DNA from: an uncultured Burkholderiales bacterium
Lineage (GTDB): Bacteria > Pseudomonadota > Gammaproteobacteria > Burkholderiales > Burkholderiaceae_E
Assembly (NCBI GenBank): GCA_903831925.1
Contig: CAIKZV010000443.1
Span: 1 to 15,705 of the forward strand
Reading direction: 5' to 3'
Length of the DNA: 15,705 nucleotides
Shown: positions 1 to 7,091 of the stretch, in pieces
Numbering within the stretch: position 1 is the stretch's first letter
How the letters are laid out: every line of letters starts with the position of its first letter
Program-made: the position numbers and the translations under genes
The notes under the pieces: generated by a model
The model's database searches: none
Seen by the model: the letters and a program-made list of their open reading frames with translations, nothing else
What the model was told of the DNA's origin: nothing

Positions 1-61
1 CAGGTGACCGCGCAGCGCAAGTGTATCGGCTCTGCTCGCCGTGGTAGCTTCCCCTGACATC

Positions 62-69
62 AGAGGAGA
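62..69 (+). promoter_or_regulatory. Ribosome binding site of the GMC oxidoreductase gene
   Basis: AGAGGAGA lies 8 bases before the ATG at 78 and fixes that start over other upstream codons. No convincing -35/-10 pair is visible in bases 1-61. Confidence 0.7.
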
Positions 70-77
70 CGTTCACC

Positions 78-1709
78 ATGTACGACTACGTGATCATCGG
101 CGGCGGATCAGCCGGTTGCGTTCTGGCCGGGCGCCTCTCGCAAGACCCTTCGGTCAAGGTCTGCCTGCTCGAGGCCGGGCCCTGGGACCGCTCGGTGGCG
201 ATTCACTGCCCGGCGGGCCTGGCGCTGATGGCCAAGAACGGGCCGTCCTGGCGCTTCGACACCGTGCCGCAAAAGGGACTCAATGGACGACGCGGCTATC
301 AGCCGCGCGGCAAGGTGATCGGCGGATCGAGTTCGATCAATGCCATGGTCTATATCCGCGGCCATCGCGCCGATTACGACCATTGGGCTGCGCAAGGCAA
401 CCCGGGCTGGGGCTATGACGATGTGCTGCCCTACTTCAAGCGTGCCGAACACAATGAGCGCGGGGCCGATGCCTGGCACGGCACCGGCGGCCCGCTCAAT
501 GTCATGGACCTGCGCAGCCCGACCTGGATTTCGGATGTGTTCGTGAAGGCCGGCGTGCAGGCCGGCTATCGCGCCAACCCCGACTTCAACGGTGCCGAGC
601 AGGACGGCGTCGGCCTGTATCAGGTGACGCACAAGAATGGCGAGCGCTGGAGCGCGGCCAAGGGCTATCTCACACCATTCCTCTCGCGGCCCAACCTCAC
701 GGTAATCACCGAGGCGATGAGCACGCGCATCCTCTTCGACGGGCGCCGCGCGGTCGGCGACGAGTATCTGCAGGGCGGCGAGCGAAAGCAGGTCAAGGCC
801 AGCCGCGAAGTGCTGCTGAGCGCGGGCGCGCTGCAATCGCCGCAACTGCTGATGCTCTCGGGCGTGGGTCCGGCAGACCATCTTCGTGAACACGGCATCG
901 ATGTCGTGCTCGATGCACCCGGCGTCGGTGCGCAGCTGCACGACCACATCGACGTGATCCAGGTGATTGACGCACCGCAGCTCAAGGGCCTTTTCGGCCT
1001 TGCCCTGTCGTTCGTGCCGCGCGCGATCGCCGGCATCATCGAATGGCGCAACAAGCGCTCGGGCCTGCTCACCACCAATTTTGCCGAGGCCGGCGGTTTC
1101 ATCCGCAGCGCTCCAGGCGAATCAGTGCCCGACCTGCAGTTCCATTTCACGATTGCCAAGCTCGCCGATCACGGCCGGCAGACCAACTTCGGTTATGGCT
1201 ACTCGTGTCATGTCTGCCTGCTGCAGCCGAAAAGCCGCGGCAGCGTGAGGCTGGCCAGCGCTGATCCACTGGCCGCGCCGCTGATCGACCCGAACTTTCT
1301 GGATGATGCCGACGATCTGCGCAAGATGGTCAGCGGCTTTCGCCAGATGCGAACGATCCTGTCGCAGCCAGCGCTCTCGTCGCTCGGCGGCAAGGAACTG
1401 GCCGCCTCGGCACTTGCCACGAGCGATGCCGAGATCGAGCAATTCATCCGAAACCACGCCGACACGGTCTATCACCCGGTGGGCAGCGTGCGCATGGGCC
1501 CGGGCGCGCTCGATCCGGTCGATGCGCAATTGCGCGTCAAGGGCATCGAGGGTCTGCGGGTAGTCGATGCCTCGATCATGCCGCGCGTGGTGAGCGGCAA
1601 CACCAATGCGCCGACCATCATGATTGCCGAGCGCGCGGTCGATCTGATCCGCGCAGCCGCCCAGATCAGTTCGGCTGCAGTCCGCGCGCCTTCGCCATCA
1701 CCCGCGTAA
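78..1709 (+). CDS. GMC-family FAD-dependent oxidoreductase (choline/alcohol dehydrogenase-like)
   Basis: The protein has 543 residues, the usual length for bacterial GMC oxidoreductases. Members oxidise an alcohol carbon with FAD; the substrate here cannot be read from sequence. The N-terminal dinucleotide-binding motif GGGSAG is at residues 8-13, followed by the ribose-binding acid in LLEAGP (E32). GMC signature 1 lies near residues 77-98 (RGKVIGGSSSINAM) and signature 2 near 250-265 (GALQSPQLLMLSGVGP). The C-terminal catalytic pair is probably H466 (YHPVGS) and N510 (SGNTNAP), the His/Asn arrangement seen in choline dehydrogenases and oxidases. No signal peptide is seen, so it is probably cytoplasmic. 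AGAGGAGA eight bases upstream of the ATG supports the start. Its last 44 bp overlap the convergent reductase gene. Family is near certain; choline is only one possible substrate. Confidence 0.95.
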   Translation: MYDYVIIGGGSAGCVLAGRLSQDPSVKVCLLEAGPWDRSVAIHCPAGLALMAKNGPSWRFDTVPQKGLNGRRGYQPRGKVIGGSSSINAMVYIRGHRADYDHWAAQGNPGWGYDDVLPYFKRAEHNERGADAWHGTGGPLNVMDLRSPTWISDVFVKAGVQAGYRANPDFNGAEQDGVGLYQVTHKNGERWSAAKGYLTPFLSRPNLTVITEAMSTRILFDGRRAVGDEYLQGGERKQVKASREVLLSAGALQSPQLLMLSGVGPADHLREHGIDVVLDAPGVGAQLHDHIDVIQVIDAPQLKGLFGLALSFVPRAIAGIIEWRNKRSGLLTTNFAEAGGFIRSAPGESVPDLQFHFTIAKLADHGRQTNFGYGYSCHVCLLQPKSRGSVRLASADPLAAPLIDPNFLDDADDLRKMVSGFRQMRTILSQPALSSLGGKELAASALATSDAEIEQFIRNHADTVYHPVGSVRMGPGALDPVDAQLRVKGIEGLRVVDASIMPRVVSGNTNAPTIMIAERAVDLIRAAAQISSAAVRAPSPSPA

Positions 1710-2667
1710 GGCCCAGCAGCGCATCGAGGCTGGGCGTGGCCACGCCGGTGCGTCGGCCAAGTTCGCTCACCGACGCGATCAGGGCATCGAGCTCGAGCGG
1801 GCGGCCGGCCTCGGTGTCCTGAAGCATCGAGGTCCGCACCGCGCCGAGCTTGCGGGTGATCGCATGGCGCTCCTCGGGCGTCATGCTGATCGGCAGACCG
1901 ATGCGCGTACCGATCTCGGCGGCCTCGATCATGGCCCGCGAGACAAACTCGCGAACCAGCGGATCGTCGAGCAGCAAATCGAGCGTGGCACCGGTCAGGG
2001 CCGAAGCCGGGTTCATGGTCATGTTGCCCCAGAGCTTGAGCCAGACATCGAGCTCGATGTGTGAGGACACCTCCAGCCCGATACCGGGCACCCGCAGCTG
2101 ATCGGCCACCGCCGCCAGGCGCGCCGTGTTCGCGCCACCCGGCTCACCGATGATGTAGCGATCACCGAAGGTCCGGGTCACGATGCCGGGTGCCGGCGAA
2201 AACGCCGACATATGCAGCACGCAGCCGATCACGCGAGCCGGATCGATCGCCCTGGCGAGTCGGCCATCGGCATCACAGGCATCGAGCCGAGTGCCCTGCC
2301 AGGGCGGCGCAAAGCCATGAAAAAACCACCAGGGCAGGCCATTCATCGCCGAGAGCACGATGGTGTCAGGGCCCAAGAGCGGGGCGATGCCGGCCGGCAC
2401 CGAGGCCAGCGCGGTGGTCTTGACCGCCAGCACGATCAGGTCCTGGATGCCGAGATCCTCTGCGCGGTCACTGGCCCGCAGCGGCACGCTGCGATCGAGC
2501 CGACGCTGCGGGTCGGTGGCCGCGGCATCGCGCAGCACCAGGCCGCGTTCACGGACCGCTGCGAGCGTGGCGCCGCGCGCAAGCGCGCTCACCTCGCGTC
2601 CGCCTTCGATGAGGTGGTGGGCCATCAGGCCCCCTACGGCGCCCAGGCCGACGATGCAGATCTTCAT
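1666..2667 (-). CDS. Ketopantoate reductase family protein (2-dehydropantoate 2-reductase or paralogue)
   Basis: The protein has 333 residues. PanE-type enzymes reduce ketopantoate to pantoate with NADPH in pantothenate synthesis. The NADP-binding motif GLGAVGG is at residues 7-13. Matching the family are VKTTAL (K83), the MNG motif (N109), the active-site stretch LKLWGNMTMNPASALTG (K211, N215, N219) and the C-terminal TSMLQD..AGRPLELDAL region (279-296). The start MKICIV was chosen because AAGGAAGAAG sits just upstream and the motif then begins normally; an upstream in-frame ATG at 2721 would run into xerD. It lies 28 bp behind xerD on the same strand, probably co-transcribed. A PWWFFHG segment and Asp/Ala-rich insert after N109 recall a broad paralogue group whose substrates are often untested, so panE itself is not assigned. 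Confidence 0.88.
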   Translation of the reverse strand: MKICIVGLGAVGGLMAHHLIEGGREVSALARGATLAAVRERGLVLRDAAATDPQRRLDRSVPLRASDRAEDLGIQDLIVLAVKTTALASVPAGIAPLLGPDTIVLSAMNGLPWWFFHGFAPPWQGTRLDACDADGRLARAIDPARVIGCVLHMSAFSPAPGIVTRTFGDRYIIGEPGGANTARLAAVADQLRVPGIGLEVSSHIELDVWLKLWGNMTMNPASALTGATLDLLLDDPLVREFVSRAMIEAAEIGTRIGLPISMTPEERHAITRKLGAVRTSMLQDTEAGRPLELDALIASVSELGRRTGVATPSLDALLGLTRVMAKARGLQPN

Positions 2668-2673
2668 CTTTTG

Positions 2674-2683
2674 CTTCTTCCTT
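2674..2683 (-). promoter_or_regulatory. Ribosome binding site of the ketopantoate reductase gene
   Basis: Read on the minus strand this is AAGGAAGAAG, 6 bases before the ATG at 2667. It lies in the 28-bp gap after xerD and decides between the ATG at 2667 and the in-frame ATG at 2721. Confidence 0.65.
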
Positions 2684-2695
2684 AACTGACCGGGC

Positions 2696-3697
2696 TCAGC
2701 CGCGGGGATGATGCTGCGCATGCAGCGACTTCAGGCGCTCGCGCGCCACATGGGTATAGATCTGGGTGGTCGAGATGTCGGCATGGCCGAGCAGCAGCTG
2801 CACCACGCGCAGGTCGGCGCCGTGATTCAGCAGGTGGGTCGCAAAGGCATGGCGCAGGCTGTGCGGCGACAGCGGTGCGGTAATGGCAGCCACCTGCGCA
2901 TGGCGCTTGATCAAACTCCAGAACATCTGCCGGGTCATCGGCGCGGCACGCGCGGTCACGAAAAGCGCATCGCTTGCGCGTGGCCCGATAAGAGGCGGAC
3001 GCGCCTCACGCAGATAGCGCTCGATCCAGTGACGCGCCTCTTCGCCCAGCGGCACCAGTCGCTCCTTGTTGCCCTTGCCGACGACGCGGATCACGCCGTC
3101 GACCAGGCTGACCGACACACTGCTCAGGCCGACCAGCTCACTGACCCGCAGGCCGGTGGCATAGAGCGTCTCGAGCATGGCGCGGTCGCGCAAACCAAGC
3201 GGGGTGGCAATGTCGGGGGCGCCCAGCAGCGCCTCGACCTGCCCTTCCGACAAGGTATGCGGAAACCGCTGCGGCTGGCGGGCCGCGACGATGCGAAGCG
3301 TCGGGTCATCGGTGCGATGGCGTTCACGCACCAGCCAGCGGTAAAAGCGCCGCAACACGGTCAGGCGACGGTTGCTGCTGGTGGCTTTGGAGCCGGCATG
3401 GCGTGCGGCGATATAGGCCTGCAGATCGAGCTGGCTGGCGGTCTGCAGCGTGGCGTCGCGGCCGGTCAGCCAGACGGCGAGCATTGCGAGGTCGCGCCGA
3501 TAGGCCGCAAGGGTATTGCCCGACAGGCCGTCCTCGAGCCAGATCGCATCGCAAAAGGCCAACAGCCGCTCACGGTCGAGTGCGTCGGGCGGCACCGCCG
3601 CCGGCGGCCTGGCCGTGGCTCGGCGGACACCGCTGCTGCCAGCGGTTTGCCCGCCACCGGGGCGCGGACTGGTCGATCGAGCTGCGGGCGCTGGCAC
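2696..3697 (-). CDS. xerD: Site-specific tyrosine recombinase XerD
   Basis: The protein has 333 residues. XerD works with XerC at the chromosomal dif site to resolve chromosome dimers at division. An N-terminal SAM-like core-binding domain (about 43-125, with GNTLAAYRRDL) precedes the catalytic domain. All six active-site residues are present: R184 (TGLRVSEL), K208 (VGKGNKERLVPLG), H279 and R282 (PHSLRHAFATH), H305 (LLGHADISTTQIY) and nucleophile Y314. The first ~40 residues are a Pro/Ala/Arg-rich extension beyond the usual ~300-residue enzyme. The start is a GTG, supported by AGAGGA 7 bases upstream and a plausible promoter. Nothing around it looks like a phage or integrating element, so a housekeeping Xer role is favoured over an integrase. 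XerC is the main alternative. Confidence 0.9.
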   Translation of the reverse strand: MPAPAARSTSPRPGGGQTAGSSGVRRATARPPAAVPPDALDRERLLAFCDAIWLEDGLSGNTLAAYRRDLAMLAVWLTGRDATLQTASQLDLQAYIAARHAGSKATSSNRRLTVLRRFYRWLVRERHRTDDPTLRIVAARQPQRFPHTLSEGQVEALLGAPDIATPLGLRDRAMLETLYATGLRVSELVGLSSVSVSLVDGVIRVVGKGNKERLVPLGEEARHWIERYLREARPPLIGPRASDALFVTARAAPMTRQMFWSLIKRHAQVAAITAPLSPHSLRHAFATHLLNHGADLRVVQLLLGHADISTTQIYTHVARERLKSLHAQHHPRG

Positions 3698-3704
3698 CCT
3701 GGGA

Positions 3705-3710
3705 TCCTCT
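3705..3710 (-). promoter_or_regulatory. Ribosome binding site of xerD
   Basis: AGAGGA on the minus strand, 7 bases upstream of the GTG at 3697. It supports the GTG start and therefore the proline-rich N-terminal extension of XerD. Confidence 0.6.
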
Positions 3711-3729
3711 GCTATCGTGGCGTCGCCCG

Positions 3730-3757
3730 ACTATAGCCGAGCAGTGCGGCCGCTCAA
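3730..3757 (-). promoter_or_regulatory. Putative sigma70-type promoter of the xerD operon
   Basis: On the minus strand TTGAGC (3757-3752) is followed after 16 bases by TATAGT (3735-3730), matching four and five of six consensus positions. Transcription would begin near 3723, giving a short leader that holds the AGAGGA site. It would drive xerD and the downstream reductase. This is read by eye only. Confidence 0.45.
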
Positions 3758-3808
3758 GTATGGGCGAGCAGCACAGGGCCACCCACCCTGACTACCGACA
3801 CTGCCTGC

Positions 3809-4702
3809 ATGGCGACGCTCCTCCTTCTCCTTCCCGACCTTGCGCTGATCCTGACCGGCGTGCTGCTGGCCCGTCTGACGCAATGGGGCGAGGGCTTCTG
3901 GAGCGCGCTCGAAAAGCTGATCTACAACCTGCTCTTTCCGGCACTGCTCTTTACCGCGATCGTTCGCAACAAGGTCGATCTGTCGCAGGCCGCGCCCTTT
4001 GCCGCCTCGGTGCTGGCGGTACTGTGCACCGGCATCGCGCTGGGACTGTTCGGCGGACGACTGATGAAAGTCGAGCCGAGGCGCTTTTCGAGCGCCGTGC
4101 AGTGTGCCTTTCGCTTCAACTCCTATGTGGCCCTGGCCCTGTCGCAGCGCATCGGCGGAGATGCCGGCGTGGCGATCTGCGCGGTGGTGGTCGCGGTGGC
4201 GGTGCCGACCGGCAATATCGCGGCAGTGTGGAGCCTCGCGCGCCAGAGCGGCACCGGGCTGTGGGGCGCGCTGCTGCGCAATCCGCTGGTGGTCGCCACG
4301 GTATCGGGGCTGCTGGTCAATGCCGTCGGGCTGAGCCTGCCCGAGCCACTGTCGGCCTACCTCACCCGATTGGGCGGTGCCGCGTTGGCACTCGGGCTGA
4401 TCGCGGTCGGCGCCGGGCTCAAGCTCTCGGACGCCCGGGGCGACGACCGCTTTGCGATCTATGCGGTGGCGGTCAAGCTCGTTGCCATGCCGCTTGCCGC
4501 CCTGCTGATCTCACGCCTTGCCGGCTTCGAGACACTGCCCTCGAAAATCCTGGTGCTGTTCGGCGCGATGCCGAGTGCATCGGCCTGCTACATCCTGGCC
4601 ACGCGAATGGGCGGCGATGGCCCGTATGTGGCGCGGCTGATCACCTTGACAACGATTGCCTCGGCGGTGGCGATCCCGTTCTGGCTGTCCTGGGTGGTGT
4701 GA
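3809..4702 (+). CDS. AEC family transporter (auxin efflux carrier-like permease)
   Basis: The protein has 297 residues and is strongly hydrophobic throughout, with about ten membrane segments in two halves of about five, as in bacterial AEC (malate/auxin-carrier type) permeases. Family-like motifs include NLLFPALLF (40-48, with the N and P of the first half), RNPL (157-160) and the C-terminal GAMPSASACYILATRMGGD (252-270). Such proteins move organic anions or other small molecules across the inner membrane; the substrate is unknown here. It is divergent from xerD with a 111-bp gap, and I see no good Shine-Dalgarno sequence before the ATG. It is likely a single-gene unit, since an inverted repeat follows its stop. 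Confidence 0.9.
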   Translation: MATLLLLLPDLALILTGVLLARLTQWGEGFWSALEKLIYNLLFPALLFTAIVRNKVDLSQAAPFAASVLAVLCTGIALGLFGGRLMKVEPRRFSSAVQCAFRFNSYVALALSQRIGGDAGVAICAVVVAVAVPTGNIAAVWSLARQSGTGLWGALLRNPLVVATVSGLLVNAVGLSLPEPLSAYLTRLGGAALALGLIAVGAGLKLSDARGDDRFAIYAVAVKLVAMPLAALLISRLAGFETLPSKILVLFGAMPSASACYILATRMGGDGPYVARLITLTTIASAVAIPFWLSWVV

Positions 4703-4703
4703 C

Positions 4704-4742
4704 CGCTCGAGGCCGATGCGTCGGTTTTCCTGCCCTCGAGCG
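4704..4742 (+). terminator. Possible terminator or inverted repeat after the AEC transporter gene
   Basis: CGCTCGAGG (4704-4712) pairs perfectly with CCTCGAGCG (4734-4742). Inside the 21-base loop is a small hairpin CCGA-TGCG-TCGG followed at once by TTTT (4724-4727). Either the small hairpin with its T run or the large 9-bp stem could end transcription. It starts two bases after the transporter's stop codon. The T run is inside the larger loop, so it is not a textbook terminator. Confidence 0.4.
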
Positions 4743-4836
4743 CGCCCCCCTGCCGGCAGACGATACCCGTTTCGAAAATGCGAGAACTGCGTCCTCCTGC
4801 GCAAATTCGGGCCGAAGGCGTGTTCTAGTTCAGGTC

Positions 4837-4843
4837 GGAGGAG
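4837..4843 (+). promoter_or_regulatory. Ribosome binding site of the SH3b protein gene
   Basis: GGAGGAG is a strong Shine-Dalgarno match 5 bases before the ATG at 4849. It fixes that start within a much longer open frame that continues upstream without being coding. Confidence 0.7.
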
Positions 4844-4848
4844 AAGCC

Positions 4849-5574
4849 ATGCCAATCAGCAGTATGAAGGCCGGTCTGATCGCAGCCCTGCTTGCCCTGA
4901 CGGTGCTCGCCTCGGGCGCGCAGGCCCAGCCAACCGCGCAGGCGCGGTTCGACGTCAATCTTCGGGCGGGCCCGAATCAAGGATTTCCGGTGGTGTCGGC
5001 CCTTTACGCCGGCACGGTCTTCACCGTGCTCGGCTGTCTGGGGGACTATTCATGGTGTGACGTGCAAGCACCACCCCACCGCGGCTGGGTCGCGGCGAAC
5101 GATCTGATGGTCGTGGAGCCAAACGGCAACCAGGCGGCGCTGAATGTTGCCGGCGCGGTCATCGGCATTGGTGTCACCACTTTCATCCTCAACAACTATT
5201 GGCGGGAGCACTACTACAACCGCCCCTGGTACGGGCAGTCGAGCTACTGGAACGGCCGGCCTTTGCCCTATTACGGGCGCCCCGGCTACCATCCGCCGCC
5301 GCCGCATTACCGTCCGCCACCGCCGCCGGCCTATCGTCCGCCGCCCCCCCATTACCGTCCACCGCCGCCTCATCACCCTCCGCCGCATCACAGCGGGGGG
5401 GGCTATCGCCCGCCGCCGCCTCATCATGGCAGTGGTCACCGTCCGCCGCCGCATAACACTGGCGGCAACGGCTACAACCCGGGTCAGGGAGGTCGTCCGC
5501 CGATGAATCAGGGCGGTGGTGGTGGGCGCCCGCCCGGCCCGCCCGGCCCGCCCGGCCCGCCGCAAGCACGCTGA
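4849..5574 (+). CDS. Exported SH3b-domain protein with proline/histidine/tyrosine-rich C-terminal tail
   Basis: The protein has 241 residues. A Sec signal peptide is followed by likely cleavage after AQA (residue 26). Residues 32-88 form a bacterial SH3 (SH3b, SH3 type 3-like) domain, with NLRAGPNQGFPVV, a CLGDYSWC cysteine pair (C63, C70) and HRGWVAANDL. Such domains usually bind cell-wall peptides. A hydrophobic segment follows (about 98-115), then an aromatic stretch (YWREHYYNRPWY), a tail of repeated HYRPPPP-like units (about 147-207) and a collagen-like GPPGPPGPP end. The open frame extends far upstream, but codons before 4849 are not coding-like. The product is probably periplasmic or envelope-attached; its role is unknown. 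The low-complexity tail contains homopolymer runs that may be unstable. Confidence 0.85.
   Translation: MPISSMKAGLIAALLALTVLASGAQAQPTAQARFDVNLRAGPNQGFPVVSALYAGTVFTVLGCLGDYSWCDVQAPPHRGWVAANDLMVVEPNGNQAALNVAGAVIGIGVTTFILNNYWREHYYNRPWYGQSSYWNGRPLPYYGRPGYHPPPPHYRPPPPPAYRPPPPHYRPPPPHHPPPHHSGGGYRPPPPHHGSGHRPPPHNTGGNGYNPGQGGRPPMNQGGGGGRPPGPPGPPGPPQAR
5290..5460 (+). repeat. Degenerate CCGCCGCCGCAT/TACCGTCCG tandem repeats in the SH3b gene
   Basis: Imperfect units built from CCGCCGCC, CATTACCG and CATCACC recur through this stretch and encode the PPPPHYRPPPP-type tail. Two homopolymer runs fall inside it: seven C at 5344-5350 and eight G at 5395-5402. Confidence 0.7.
5530..5561 (+). repeat. 9-bp tandem repeat encoding Gly-Pro-Pro
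   Basis: CGCCCGGCC is repeated three times from 5531, with a partial fourth copy, and encodes the collagen-like GPP triplets at the end of the SH3b protein. The copies are identical, so slippage by 9 bp would stay in frame. Confidence 0.75.
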
Positions 5575-5663
5575 GCCATGCAAGCCTGAGCAAGGTATCC
5601 GATCTGATTCCTGTTCTTTGTCTCTGTTTTCAATCGTCCGCTGATCACCGTGAAGGAACTCTC

Positions 5664-6119
5664 ATGACACTGCGCCTCCCCCGTCTCGCCGCCGCCGCAT
5701 TGCTCGGCGCCGCATCACTGTCAGCCATGGCTGCCGGCCTGTCCGCCTCATCGGCTGCCGGCGGTTCGTCCGCTTCGTCGGCCAGCGTCAATTCGGTCGA
5801 AACCTCGAGTAATAGTTCGACCCGTACGGTTGCCAACATCAACGGCCCCTACCGCATCGTCGACGTGACTCCGACGCCCCAGCGTCAGGGCATGGTCCGG
5901 ATGACGCTCGCGGCTGTCGAGAAAGCCGGCGACCCGCTGGTGATTGACCTGCCGCAGCAGACCTTCGAGCGCAGCGGACTCGCGGCCGGCGGCACGATCA
6001 ACGCCAGCCAGCGCCCGTATGGGGTGGAGTTTGCCGATGCCGGCACGGCAAAGACCTTCTTCCTGCTGCTCAATGACGACTGGCACCAGGACCTGCGATC
6101 CACCCCGGTGACGCTCTGA
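5664..6119 (+). CDS. Small exported protein of unknown function, Ser-rich linker
   Basis: The protein has 151 residues and I do not recognise the family. A typical Sec signal peptide (about 1-24, MTLRLPRLAAAALLGAASLS then AMA) leads into a Ser/Ala-rich stretch (27-54), probably a flexible linker. The C-terminal part (55-151) looks folded, with alternating polar and nonpolar residues suggesting beta strands (GPYRIVDVTP, GMVRMTLAAV, PLVIDLPQQTF, KTFFLLLNDDW). It has no cysteine, so it lacks disulfides and is not a lipoprotein. GAAGGAA five to six bases before the ATG supports the start. Its stop lies 4 bp before the DUF2145 gene, so the two are almost certainly co-transcribed and may act together in the periplasm. 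Confidence 0.8.
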   Translation: MTLRLPRLAAAALLGAASLSAMAAGLSASSAAGGSSASSASVNSVETSSNSSTRTVANINGPYRIVDVTPTPQRQGMVRMTLAAVEKAGDPLVIDLPQQTFERSGLAAGGTINASQRPYGVEFADAGTAKTFFLLLNDDWHQDLRSTPVTL

Positions 6120-6123
6120 TTCG

Positions 6124-7050
6124 ATGAAGCCTGCGCGCTCGATGGCGCGCCCAGTCGTCCTGGCCCTGCTGGTGATGGTGTGTGCGCTGGGCCAGGCGGC
6201 CCGGTGCCATGCCGGGCAATTCAATTACTGTGACCCGCCCTCCGAACTCGACGCGCGCCAGCAGGACACCTTGTTGCGCTTCGCTGCGACGGTTAAATCA
6301 AGGCTCGAGTCCTCGTCGGCACGCGTCGCCCTGATCTCTCGGTCAGGCATTGATCTGAGCCGATTCGACATGCGTTATTCGCATGCCGGCATCAGCCTGC
6401 GGGCCCATCCGAATGGGCCATGGTCGGTTCGTCAGCTCTATTTCGATTGCGATGAACGCCGTCCACGGATCTTCGACCAGGGCATTGCCGGATTTCTGGA
6501 GGGTAGCGGCGATCCGTCGATCGGCTATCTGTCGGTGGTTCTGCTGCCGGACACGGACAACGATCTGGAGCGCATCACGCTGGACAATCGCCGGGCACTC
6601 GGACTGCTTGGCGCGAGCTACAGCGCCAATGCCTATGCCTTTGCGCAGCGCTATCAGAACTGCAATCAGTGGGTGGCAGAGATGCTCGCGGTTGCCTGGG
6701 GTCAGCTGAGCGATTCGGTGCAACTGAGGGTGCAGGCGCAAGGCTGGCTTGCAGATACCGGCTACCAGCCGGCGCGATTCGAGGTGGGTGATCCGGTCCT
6801 GATGTGGGTCAGCGGCATGCTGCCCTGGCTGCACCGTGACGATCATCCGCAGGACGATCTGTCGCAATGGCGGTTTCGCGTGAGCATGCCCGAGTCGATC
6901 GAGTCTTTCGCCCGAGCGCGCGCCGCCGGCGCACGACGGATCGAGTTTTGCCATACCGATCGACGCATCGTGATCCACGAAGGCTGGGAGCCGATTGCGC
7001 AAGGCTGCAAGCCTGGCGAATCGGACCAGGTAATCGATCTGGATTCCTGA
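6124..7050 (+). CDS. DUF2145 family exported protein (putative permuted papain-like fold)
   Basis: The protein has 308 residues, a signal peptide cleaved probably after CHA (residue 30), and the features I recall for DUF2145: CDPPSELDARQQDTLLRFAA, SRSGIDLSRFDMRYSHAGI, LYFDCDE and NCNQW. The function of the family is not established. I infer a papain-like fold in circular permutation: His87 in YSHAG comes first and Cys180 in NCNQW follows about 90 residues later, the order and motif style of LRAT and YiiX-like relatives of NlpC/P60. If so it could be a cell-wall or lipid hydrolase or acyltransferase. It starts 4 bp after the upstream gene with no clear Shine-Dalgarno sequence, suggesting translational coupling. 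The fold is inferred; membership in DUF2145 is likely. Confidence 0.82.
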   Translation: MKPARSMARPVVLALLVMVCALGQAARCHAGQFNYCDPPSELDARQQDTLLRFAATVKSRLESSSARVALISRSGIDLSRFDMRYSHAGISLRAHPNGPWSVRQLYFDCDERRPRIFDQGIAGFLEGSGDPSIGYLSVVLLPDTDNDLERITLDNRRALGLLGASYSANAYAFAQRYQNCNQWVAEMLAVAWGQLSDSVQLRVQAQGWLADTGYQPARFEVGDPVLMWVSGMLPWLHRDDHPQDDLSQWRFRVSMPESIESFARARAAGARRIEFCHTDRRIVIHEGWEPIAQGCKPGESDQVIDLDS

Positions 7051-7091
7051 TCGATCAGGCATCCTGATTCGCAGGCGTCCTCAGGTCTTTT
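7046..7091. terminator. Inverted repeats between the convergent DUF2145 and queG genes
   Basis: A perfect 14-bp palindrome, CCTGATCGATCAGG (7046-7059), contains the DUF2145 stop codon (TGA 7048-7050). A second CCTGA (7063-7067) can pair with TCAGG (7081-7085), which is followed by TCTTTT on the plus strand, so termination of the plus-strand transcript is plausible. The TCAGG at 7081 also overlaps the queG stop codon. For the minus strand I see no T run, so its terminator is uncertain. Confidence 0.45.

Noticed and set aside
2696..3697. XerD as a mobile-element integrase
   Set aside because: No attachment site, target duplication, phage gene or GC shift was seen nearby, and the sequence resembles a housekeeping XerD.
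2708..3736. A 342-residue plus-strand open frame opposite xerD
   Set aside because: Its codons are a shadow of xerD; the xerD frame has intact catalytic residues and a promoter, and this frame matches no family.
3403..4848. A long open frame running from 3403 into the SH3b gene
   Set aside because: It crosses xerD antisense and the AEC gene in a different frame, has Arg-rich composition typical of shadow translation, and the real start is the ATG at 4849 with a strong ribosome site.
5608..5633. T-rich stretch after the SH3b gene as a terminator
   Set aside because: No stem immediately precedes the T-rich bases, so an intrinsic terminator is not supported.
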